A stretch of 41,593 nt of DNA from Spirochaetales bacterium (GTDB taxonomy: Bacteria; Spirochaetota; Spirochaetia; JAFGDJ01): contig JAFGDJ010000162.1 in the NCBI GenBank assembly GCA_016932135.1, forward strand, positions 1 to 41,593. Reading direction: 5' to 3'. This document shows positions 35,219 through 41,593 of the stretch, one piece after another; position 1 is the stretch's first letter, and each line of letters opens with the position of its first letter. The translations under genes and the position numbers were made by a program. A model generated the notes under the pieces. The model did no database searches. It had not been told where the DNA came from and worked only from the letters and a program-made list of their open reading frames with translations.

Positions 35219-35671
35219 ATGGCGGAAGTACTGTCGGTAAACGCAAGCCCCGGCAGGGGCACCCCGAAATATCCTAAGGGTGAGGGATTCTTCCTCCGAG
35301 GCCATGGCATGGAAGGTGACGGTCACGCCGGAAACTGGCACCGGCAGGTCTGCCTCTTCGACGTCTCCAGCCTGGAAACCCTCTCGGAGGAAGAAAAAAA
35401 GGCCTGCGAAGAAACCTACTCGGAAAACATCACTACCCGGGGGATACACCTCTGGGCACTGCCTCCGGGGACCCGCCTTGAGATCGGCGAAACCCTTCTT
35501 GAGATAACCCAGATCGGCAAGGATTTTGTGAAAGACCCTTCAAAACACACACCCCGGGAAATCATCATGCATAAAGAAGGGGTGTTTTGTGTGGTTCTTC
35601 GCTCCGGCTGGGTAAAGGTCGGGGACACCGTGAAGATAGTCCCCCGGGAAACAGAAGAAGAACTCCGATAA
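35219..35671 (+). CDS. Stand-alone MOSC-domain protein
   Basis: 150 residues. The N-terminal MAEVLSVNASPGRGTPK, GHGMEGDGHAGNWHRQVCLF, ENITTRGI and the end GWVKVGDTV follow the short MOSC pattern seen as a fusion partner of MoaB/MogA. MOSC domains are found in molybdenum-cofactor sulfurases and carriers. The usual conserved Cys of sulfur-carrying forms cannot be assigned here with certainty. Its position after moaC ties it to cofactor finishing or storage. Confidence 0.88.
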   Translation: MAEVLSVNASPGRGTPKYPKGEGFFLRGHGMEGDGHAGNWHRQVCLFDVSSLETLSEEEKKACEETYSENITTRGIHLWALPPGTRLEIGETLLEITQIGKDFVKDPSKHTPREIIMHKEGVFCVVLRSGWVKVGDTVKIVPRETEEELR

Positions 35672-35735
35672 GAATCAGCAGCAACTCTAAAGTCCATCTT
35701 CTCGTCTGTGGGAAAAGACCCAGCAACCTTACCGG

Positions 35736-35858
35736 TTAATCCTTTTCGTGGAGTTTCCTAAGCTGTTCCTTCGCCGCGGAAAAGTACCAGAAGACGATAC
35801 AAATCGGCCCGATAATGCAGATAGCTCCAAAAATGTAACACGCAATGTCCCAACCCAT
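35736..35858 (-). CDS. Small single-span membrane protein (40 residues)
   Basis: ATG at 35858 is preceded by GAGGGGG at 7 bases. The frame encodes one long hydrophobic helix (IACYIFGAICIIGPICIVFW) followed by a charged tail AAKEQLRKLHEKD, a sensible inside-positive layout. It lies alone on the minus strand between the MOSC and NikR-like genes. No family is recognised. It could be a small regulatory subunit of a membrane complex, but this is speculation. Confidence 0.45.
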   Translation of the reverse strand: MGWDIACYIFGAICIIGPICIVFWYFSAAKEQLRKLHEKD

Positions 35859-36162
35859 ACAAGAACCCCCTCGAAAACAGATACATATCCGTCAACGGCG
35901 GAATCACGGGCTGGTACGGTTCATGCATCCTGGAATGAGCCTTGCGCTTCTTCCTGGAGGAGAAGCTGCTTCTTCGACGGGTGCAGTTTTTTACTTCGTA
36001 CCGGATAAATTCTAATCCTCCGGAGGGAAAAATGTCAATAGCGGACCGATCATAGTTCTGCCCGATAAAACAGACAGCTTCGCCGGATCCGCGGGGAACA
36101 ATCGTAATCTCAATGAATTACTAAATTCTCATATTCATGTTATTATTGAATCAGGAGGCTGC
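35859..36162. other. Non-coding gap before the NikR-like gene
   Basis: About 300 bases with no convincing gene. A CCTCCGGAGG palindrome near 36018 and an AT-rich stretch just before the NikR-like gene, likely holding its promoter, are the only visible structures. Confidence 0.4.
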
Positions 36163-36588
36163 ATGGGAGAAACAATTCGCTTTGGCGTATCCATGGATAG
36201 CGATCTGGTAGAACTACTGGACAAGATGACCCGTGAAAAAGGACATCCGAACCGCTCAGAAACACTTCGGAGTTTAGTTCGACAGGAACTTATAAACACC
36301 TACGCCGGAGATGAAGACTATAGTGTAATCGGGACACTGACTCTTCTATACCATTACGGCACCGGTATACCTAAAGTCTCAATAGCGCCCTATCCTTCCG
36401 TAAGAATAAACGCCAACCTCCAGCTTCATGCGGATCGGGATGTCTGTATTAAAGTTCTGATTATACAAGGAAAGGGAAAAGAGGTTCATGCCTGGGCGGA
36501 TAAATTGCTTTCCAGTAGAAAAGTGATCGGAAAACTGACCATCGCCGCCACAAATGAATTAAAGAAAGAACTGATAAAACAAAAATAG
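36163..36588 (+). CDS. NikR-like ribbon-helix-helix metalloregulator with incomplete nickel site
   Basis: 141 residues. The N-terminal ribbon-helix-helix (residues 4-45: IRFGVSMDSDLVELLDKM, then RSETLRSLVRQEL) and the C-terminal ACT-like NikR domain are both present. Against E. coli NikR as I remember it, the nickel ligands His76 and His87 are replaced by Pro and Gln, while His89 (LQLHAD) and Cys95 (DVCIK) remain. A different metal, or an oxyanion, may be sensed. It stands upstream of a FecBCD-type importer, and a perfect 11-bp palindrome near the importer promoter is its probable target. GGAGG precedes the ATG. Confidence 0.85.
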   Translation: MGETIRFGVSMDSDLVELLDKMTREKGHPNRSETLRSLVRQELINTYAGDEDYSVIGTLTLLYHYGTGIPKVSIAPYPSVRINANLQLHADRDVCIKVLIIQGKGKEVHAWADKLLSSRKVIGKLTIAATNELKKELIKQK

Positions 36589-36601
36589 TACCGACGAAAC
36601 G

Positions 36602-36666
36602 TTGACAGATAAAAAGCTTTCATATACCATTCGAATAAGTGGCACGTATTTAAATATACGTGCCAC
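36602..36666 (+). promoter_or_regulatory. Promoter and palindromic operator of the FecBCD-type importer operon
   Basis: A consensus -35 TTGACA (36602-36607) is followed at 15-16 bases by a TATACC-like -10. Downstream, a perfect inverted repeat has 11-bp arms GTGGCACGTAT (36639-36649) and ATACGTGCCAC (36656-36666) spaced by 6 bases. It lies where a repressor would block transcription start. It follows the NikR-like gene directly and is its best candidate site. Confidence 0.65.
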
Positions 36667-36706
36667 CCTCTTTATCCGCAGATAACGTTCCCTTGGGAGG
36701 TTTAAT

Positions 36707-37828
36707 ATGAACTTTGGCCATCGTCGTAAGTTTTTTATTACTATTCTGTTTTTCAGCTTTTTATTCAGCTCTTTCATTTTGCCGATTCAGGCGGAATCCA
36801 ACGTCCGGGGATCTTTCATCATAACCGATATGAGGGGACGAAGCGTTTCAGTTCCCGGGGAAGTAAAAAACATTATTGCCCTTGGCGCGGGTTCGTTACG
36901 TCTTATAGGCTATTTTAACGCCGTGGACAAAATAGTTGCCGTTGAAGATCAGGGGCACGGCAGAGAAAAAACCGCCCATGATTATTTCTCTTTAGCCACG
37001 TATCGTCTTGCCTTTCCGGAACTGCGGGAGCTCCCCAGCATAGGAAGCGCGGAAAATCATGAAGGAATTATTGCCGCCGCTCCGGACCTAATCATCTCAT
37101 CCACTGTGGATAGGGCTCAGCTGGATCAGCTGCAGACTGTTTTAGGAATTCCCGTTTTCGCCATAAACGCCGATGTGGAGCTTCATGACACCCAGGCATT
37201 TTACCGACAGCTTACGGCTCTAGGCAAGGTTCTAGACCTGGAAGAACGAGCTGATGAATTGATCGAGGGCATAAGCGGTATTCTGTCCGATCTGGCGGCC
37301 CGGGCGGCCTTGGTTCAGAACCCGAAGCGGGCCTACGCGGGGGGCATGATGTTCTATGGCCCCGCCGACCTTCTGCGTACAACGGGGGACTATCTCCCCT
37401 TTGATCTTACCGGCACAAAAAACGTCATGCCCACAAGTCCTGCGAAGAACCGTCAACCCTACATGACGTCACTGGAAGACCTTATCGCGGCCAAACCGGA
37501 CTATATTTTTATCGACGCGGCAAATATAAATCTGTCCAAATCGGGATTTATTACAAACAGAATAATTTTAGAAGAGCTGGTTCCGGCTTTTCAAAACCAA
37601 CGGGTTTTTACAAGCCTGGTATATAAATACTATGGGACGAACTGGGAAAACCAGTTGATCAATGTGTATTATACCGGCTCCGTCCTTTACCCGGAACTTT
37701 TTCGCGATATATCACTGGAAAAGAAAGCCGAGGAGATATGGAATCTCTTTTTCAACGTTGTCTTGGACTACAATACTGTTACCCTTCTCCAAAGGGCCGT
37801 TCCGGGAAGGGTAGATTGGTTTAACTAG
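36707..37828 (+). CDS. FecB/BtuF-type metal-complex-binding protein
   Basis: 373 residues. The signal peptide (KFFITILFFSFLFSSFILP) ends near IQAES. The class III periplasmic-binding fold is visible in ITDMRGRSVSVPGEVKNIIALG, IIAAAPDLIISS and LIAAKPDYIFIDAANI. Members carry siderophores, haem, cobalamin or, in MolA of Haemophilus, molybdate/tungstate. The Moco genes upstream and the NikR-like regulator make molybdate, tungstate or a divalent metal plausible. The sequence alone cannot decide. GGGAGG lies several bases before the ATG. Confidence 0.9.
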   Translation: MNFGHRRKFFITILFFSFLFSSFILPIQAESNVRGSFIITDMRGRSVSVPGEVKNIIALGAGSLRLIGYFNAVDKIVAVEDQGHGREKTAHDYFSLATYRLAFPELRELPSIGSAENHEGIIAAAPDLIISSTVDRAQLDQLQTVLGIPVFAINADVELHDTQAFYRQLTALGKVLDLEERADELIEGISGILSDLAARAALVQNPKRAYAGGMMFYGPADLLRTTGDYLPFDLTGTKNVMPTSPAKNRQPYMTSLEDLIAAKPDYIFIDAANINLSKSGFITNRIILEELVPAFQNQRVFTSLVYKYYGTNWENQLINVYYTGSVLYPELFRDISLEKKAEEIWNLFFNVVLDYNTVTLLQRAVPGRVDWFN

Positions 37829-37830
37829 AC

Positions 37831-38916
37831 ATGGTAAACGGAAGAAGCCGCGGCGTTTATTCGGAAGGGGCGGCTTCGGTAGAGGTTCTGTACAGGAAAT
37901 ATATGCTGCGAAAGATTGTGTTCCTGGCATTATCTCTTCTTATCCTAGCCGCTCTCATTATTGTCTCCGCGGCATCAGGGACTATCCGGATACCCTTTAA
38001 AGATGTCCTATCGGTTCTTATCCTGTTTGACAGAACCGGCTTCGGCAGAGTTATCTGGGATGTAAGAATGCCCAGAATCCTCGCAGCGCTGCTGGTGGGA
38101 GCTGGATTATCCCTGTCAGGAACGGTAATGCAGTCGGTCTTGAGAAATCCACTGGCATCACCGTATACCCTCGGCCTGTCCAGTGCCGCGGCTTTCGGCG
38201 CTTCTTTCGCCATCGTGTTTCTCGGAGCGGGAACCGGAACAACCTCTACCATTATAATCAGTAACCCGTGGACCGTTACATTTTCCGCCTTCTTTTTTTC
38301 CATCCTTTCCACCGCGGCTATTCTGATTCTCACGGTCTTGACCAGGATCTCCGCTGAAAGCATGATTCTGGCAGGCATTGCCCTGGGGTCACTTTTTTCA
38401 GCCGGTCTTACCCTGCTGCAATACCTCGCCGACAGTGTACAACTGGCGAGCATCCTGGCCTGGACCTTTGGAGATTTGGGAAGAGCATACCGGCAATCCC
38501 TCATTATTACGGCCCTGGCTCTGTTCCCCGTCTCTTTCCTTTTTCTTTTATACCGATGGGACTTTAATGCCCTTGACACCGGGGAAGAAACGGCTAAAGG
38601 GCTAGGTATCAGAACCGGAGCAATAAGAATAGTCGGCATGACGACCGCTTCTCTCCTTTCCGCGGTCATAGTCTCCTTCTTCGGAACCATCGCTTTTCTA
38701 GGACTTCTCGCGCCCCATATCACCCGAAAGATCCTGGGGGGAGATCATCGTTTCCTTTTAACCGCTTCTCCCCTCACAGGGGCTATCCTTCTTCTTGGGG
38801 CGGATACCGCCGCCAGGACATTGTTTTCTCCCATGGTGCTCCCTGTGGGAATAGTAACATCTCTTTTCGGAGGCCCTCTGTTTATCTATCTGTTAATCCT
38901 CAGGGGAAAGAAATGA
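37831..38916 (+). CDS. FecCD-type ABC transporter permease
   Basis: 361 residues. About ten membrane helices with the family signatures LRNPLASPYTLGLSSAAAFGA and the coupling region FLGLLAPHITRKILGGDHR, then LPVGIVTSLFGGPLFIYLL at the end. The family norm is about 335 residues. A second ATG at 37903 (AGGAA upstream) would give 337 and may be the true start. It overlaps the ATPase gene by 4 bases. Confidence 0.93.
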   Translation: MVNGRSRGVYSEGAASVEVLYRKYMLRKIVFLALSLLILAALIIVSAASGTIRIPFKDVLSVLILFDRTGFGRVIWDVRMPRILAALLVGAGLSLSGTVMQSVLRNPLASPYTLGLSSAAAFGASFAIVFLGAGTGTTSTIIISNPWTVTFSAFFFSILSTAAILILTVLTRISAESMILAGIALGSLFSAGLTLLQYLADSVQLASILAWTFGDLGRAYRQSLIITALALFPVSFLFLLYRWDFNALDTGEETAKGLGIRTGAIRIVGMTTASLLSAVIVSFFGTIAFLGLLAPHITRKILGGDHRFLLTASPLTGAILLLGADTAARTLFSPMVLPVGIVTSLFGGPLFIYLLILRGKK

Positions 38917-39665
38917 TACTGGAGGTTCATGACATGAGCTTCCGATACAACAGCACCCCGATCCTTCGGAATCTATCCTTTTCTGTTCAGGACGGCGAGA
39001 TACTATCTATTCTTGGGCCTAACGGAGCGGGAAAAACCACTCTTCTGAAATGCCTTAATCGGGTCCTTACTCCGAAAGAAGGTACCGTTTTTATTGACGG
39101 CCGGGATACCCGTGATATGAGCCTGATAAAAGTCGCAAAGAGAATCGGCTGGGTTCCCCAGCGGGGTGAAATCTCCCGCATGAAGGTGTACGACCTTATT
39201 TTACTGGGACGAAAGCCTTATTTTAAATGGGGACCCGATAGGGAAGACCACAGGCAAACCATGGAGATTATACACCTGCTGGGTCTGGAAGCTCTGGCCC
39301 TCCGTTATGCCGACGAAATCAGCGGAGGAGAGTTTCAACTGATCCAGACAGCCCGGGCCTTGGCTCAGAATCCCCGGGTGATCCTTTTTGATGAGCCCAC
39401 CAGCAGCCTCGATATCAGCAACCAACACCTTCTTCTGGCAAAGATCCGATCTCTCATCCATTCCAACCCAAGGGCTGCAGTAATAACCATGCATGATATA
39501 AACCTCGCTCTTCGGTATTCCGACAAATTTCTCTTCCTGAAAAACGGCTATATCCGTGCCGTTGGAAGTAAAGAAATAATAGATTCCCCTCTTATAAAAG
39601 AGATTTATGATATGAAAGCGCAGGTAATTGAAGCCGGCGGATATCCTTTGGTGATTCCTGTATGA
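38913..39665 (+). CDS. FecE/BtuD-type ABC transporter ATPase
   Basis: 250 residues with Walker A GPNGAGKTT, the Q-loop around VPQRGEISR, the signature ISGGEFQL (variant of LSGGQ), Walker B VILFDEPTSSLD and the H-loop in VITMHDI. It powers the preceding permease. Start and end both overlap neighbouring genes by 4 bases, so the three proteins and the next unknown one form a tight translational unit. Confidence 0.94.
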   Translation: MILEVHDMSFRYNSTPILRNLSFSVQDGEILSILGPNGAGKTTLLKCLNRVLTPKEGTVFIDGRDTRDMSLIKVAKRIGWVPQRGEISRMKVYDLILLGRKPYFKWGPDREDHRQTMEIIHLLGLEALALRYADEISGGEFQLIQTARALAQNPRVILFDEPTSSLDISNQHLLLAKIRSLIHSNPRAAVITMHDINLALRYSDKFLFLKNGYIRAVGSKEIIDSPLIKEIYDMKAQVIEAGGYPLVIPV

Positions 39666-40282
39666 TAAAGTACCCTGAAAACACCTTCTTTGGTCATGAA
39701 TCTCCGGAAGACTATAAAAATTCTGTTCTCAAGGCTGTACAGTCACAGATGTTAAGGTACCCCGAATCATCATTACAGGATATCTATAAAAGTTTCTTTC
39801 AGGATGCCTATGGCCCCGGTCATTTACTTAAGGACCGGGAAAAGGCGCGACGGTATTTTAATCAAGAACTTACTACGATGAAAAGCCACGGACGTTATGT
39901 AGCGGAACCTTGCGGGTGCGGTTGTAATTTCTTCAGAGTTCCCATGGATCTGATCCTCGGCGGACTAGTGTCGTCCGACGACTATTTTTCCGCTTTTCTG
40001 GCCGGGGTTGAGGGATTTATAACACCTGATCCGGTTGAATGGAGAAAAACATGGTCTACTATCCTGGAAATAATAAGACCGCTACAAGGAATGATAAAAA
40101 ACAACCTGAAAGAAACAGAAACTATCTCGGCAGCTCTGAACAGAGGTGACTATGTCATGCACCATAGCCTACAGTATCAGAAGAACTATGACCCCCATTA
40201 TAGAATCATCAGCTCACAGTATAACCTGGTGAAGCGATATTCCCTGAAGTATGCGGCAACAACCCCGCCAGAGTCGCTATAA
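39662..40282 (+). CDS. Conserved unknown protein with a CGCGC motif, last gene of the importer operon
   Basis: 206 residues, cytoplasmic, with no signal peptide or membrane segment. Features are SSLQDIYKSFFQDAYGPGHLL near residue 36, then EPCGCGCNFFRVPMDLI near residue 80, and several conserved-looking aromatic residues. I recall similar uncharacterised proteins in anaerobes but no assigned function. The three closely spaced Cys could bind metal. The ATGA overlap with the ATPase gene argues that it acts with the importer, for example in handling or modifying the imported metal complex; this is inference. Its end overlaps the convergent beta-helix gene by 6 bases. Confidence 0.75.
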   Translation: MIKYPENTFFGHESPEDYKNSVLKAVQSQMLRYPESSLQDIYKSFFQDAYGPGHLLKDREKARRYFNQELTTMKSHGRYVAEPCGCGCNFFRVPMDLILGGLVSSDDYFSAFLAGVEGFITPDPVEWRKTWSTILEIIRPLQGMIKNNLKETETISAALNRGDYVMHHSLQYQKNYDPHYRIISSQYNLVKRYSLKYAATTPPESL

Positions 40283-41470
40283 ATCCTTTGCATCCTCGGG
40301 GTTCATCTCCACGGCTCCTAGATCCGGCGCCTTTCCTGCAGGCCTGGGAAAACCCCGCTGATCCAGGGGCGGGCTGCCGTCAGAAGGACTTCCGGCGTCG
40401 ACGGCGGGGCTCCCGGGAAGCAGGAGACATGTCCAGGTGTACCCCCCGTTGTCCTGCAACGGCCCTAAGCGGGGATCTCCGGAAAAGGTGGCCAGAGCCG
40501 CCGGATCGATGCCCAACCAGAGGTTTTCCACTCGGACCTCCGCGTCCGGATGCTCCAGCTCCACCAGCATATCCCCCAGGGTGTTACCGGCAACGATGGT
40601 ATTCCTGACGACCGCCGAAGAGGCAAGGAATATGCCGGCGGCGTAGGAATTGGGTGCCCGGTTGAAAGCAAAGGTGCAGTGGTCGATGTACAATGCACCC
40701 TTGGAATGAAGAGCCCCGGAAGCGGATATATTATGGGCCACCGTGCAGTTTCTCATGGTCAGCGAAGCCTGACAGCAGTTTTTAACAGCGCCGCCCCGCT
40801 TCCGGGCTTTATTGTGTGCCAGGGTACAGTTTTCCAGGTACAGCTCCCCCCGGGTGTTCTTGATACCGCCGCCGCTGCCCATGCTCATATCGTTGTCTTC
40901 GGTGACGCCGCCGGCGGCTTCGTTTCTGAGAATCATGCAGTCGAAAGCGTACAGGAAACCCTCCCGGTTTTCGATGCCGCCGCCGCACTGCCCGGCGTTG
41001 TCGGAGATAACGCAACGTTCCATCCAGAGGGTTCCGTAGTTGATAAGGCCGCCGCCGCTGCGGGGGCATTCCCCCGAGGGACGGCCGTGCCTTAAGGTGA
41101 GATCGGACAGAACGGCGGTCACTCCTTCGGCGATCCATAATACCCTTTCCGTGGATACCTGTAACGACTCTTTTGCCTGGATAACCGTTTCCTGGTCCGC
41201 CGATCCCCGGATAAAGATATCCTTGGCCACAAGAAGGTTTCCTTCGGTGAATATGCCGCCGGCCAGTTCCAGCACGCTCCCCGGCGGAACCGCCCCTAAG
41301 GCTTCCCGGATAGTCGTAAAATCACAACGCTCAGGACCCACCGTTACCACCACCGCGCCGGCCGGCGGAACAGGCATACCCGACCGACCGGGAAGCCCCG
41401 CCGCGGAGGTTCCGAAGAGTCCCAACAGGACGACAAAGCCAAGAACCCTTTTATACTTCCCGTTTACCAT
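40277..41470 (-). CDS. Secreted right-handed beta-helix protein with choice-of-anchor Q end
   Basis: 397 residues. The signal peptide (RVLGFVVLLGLFGTSAAGLP) is followed by DFTTIREALGAVPPGSVLELAGG, the usual start of pectate-lyase-like helices. Successive turns are visible as GGGLINYGTLWMERCVIS, GGGIENREG, GGGIKNTRGELYLENCTLA and GGAVKNC. The end DNGGYTWTCLLLPGSPAVDA and DQRGFPRP with DLGAVE is typical of the choice-of-anchor Q domain. No lyase active site can be identified, so a structural or adhesive role is as likely as a polysaccharide-degrading one. GAGAGG lies about 8 bases before the ATG. It seems unrelated to the convergent importer operon. Confidence 0.88.
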   Translation of the reverse strand: MVNGKYKRVLGFVVLLGLFGTSAAGLPGRSGMPVPPAGAVVVTVGPERCDFTTIREALGAVPPGSVLELAGGIFTEGNLLVAKDIFIRGSADQETVIQAKESLQVSTERVLWIAEGVTAVLSDLTLRHGRPSGECPRSGGGLINYGTLWMERCVISDNAGQCGGGIENREGFLYAFDCMILRNEAAGGVTEDNDMSMGSGGGIKNTRGELYLENCTLAHNKARKRGGAVKNCCQASLTMRNCTVAHNISASGALHSKGALYIDHCTFAFNRAPNSYAAGIFLASSAVVRNTIVAGNTLGDMLVELEHPDAEVRVENLWLGIDPAALATFSGDPRLGPLQDNGGYTWTCLLLPGSPAVDAGSPSDGSPPLDQRGFPRPAGKAPDLGAVEMNPEDAKDL

Positions 41471-41593
41471 ACAACCACACCTCTCGACGGCAGACCGCCG
41501 GTGATAAAGAAAATGTACACTGTCCCCACCGGTATCAGTCTATCACAATTCTTCCACATCATGGGTCTTATTCCGTCAGGCCGATGAACCGGC
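41471..41593. other. Upstream region of the beta-helix gene, no gene seen
   Basis: These last 123 bases hold the ribosome-binding site of the beta-helix gene and presumably its promoter. ACTGTCCCCACCGG at about 41519 resembles the ends of the 149-bp element at 22991-23139 but has no inverted partner here. Confidence 0.4.

Noticed and set aside
35925-36030. A 29-codon minus-strand frame starting ATT after GGAGG
   Set aside because: ATT start and very short length; no hydrophobic or domain feature supports it.

Overview
The window is a chromosomal segment of a fermentative, saprophytic bacterium, most likely a free-living spirochaete (Spirochaeta or Treponema-like). This assignment is an inference. 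It rests on a short lipobox (LFSSC), many sugar ABC importers that lack their own ATPase, a YesMN-type two-component system, and large secreted repeat proteins. No rRNA or taxonomic marker is present. Most of the window has a moderately high GC content, with one clearly AT-richer patch at about 15.1-17.6 kb.

Region 1 (1-13778) is a sugar catabolic locus with two divergent arms. The minus arm encodes a solute-binding protein, two permeases, a NagB-like protein, an amidohydrolase, a Gfo/Idh/MocA dehydrogenase and a YihQ-like GH31 alpha-glycosidase that runs off the left edge. A KduI/IolB-like cupin follows a ROK repressor. The plus arm encodes a split transketolase, an RpiB-like isomerase and a GPH/SUC-type sugar carrier. 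Near-identical 21-bp palindromes lie in front of all three transcription units, so the ROK protein probably controls the whole locus. The gene set resembles the transketolase route of sulfoquinovose breakdown. However, the glycosidase has Gln where sulfoquinovosidases carry the sulfonate-binding Arg, and the NagB-like and RpiB-like proteins have lost phosphate-binding residues. The locus may therefore degrade another 6-modified or unphosphorylated sugar.

Region 2 (13799-17209) holds a CAU tRNA with its own promoter and terminator, a compact cluster of inverted and direct repeats derived from the tRNA 3' end, an SRA-like/HNH endonuclease, an AbiEi/AbiEii toxin-antitoxin pair, and a secreted TPM-domain protein that appears to start at CTG.

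Region 3 (17210-23187) has an 18-bp inverted-repeat structure and a two-gene operon. The first gene is a lipoprotein with Ig-like and FN3-like domains and 14 LVIVD propeller repeats. The second is an envelope protein joining a barrel-like part, a transglutaminase-like core and TPRs. A 149-bp element with perfect 23-bp terminal inverted repeats follows.

Region 4 (23188-32539) has a DUF1707/LiaF-like protein, a broken 3' end of a MalG-type permease, a YesN/YesM-type response regulator and sensor kinase, and a divergent sugar ABC operon ending in an FAD oxidoreductase.

Region 5 (32651-40282) is a molybdenum-cofactor operon (moeA, a compact moaA, moaC, a MOSC protein). It is followed by a NikR-like regulator with an incomplete nickel site, a FecBCD-type importer and a Cys-rich unknown protein. 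The association suggests molybdate/tungstate or another metal rather than iron. A convergent secreted beta-helix protein (40277-41470) ends the window.
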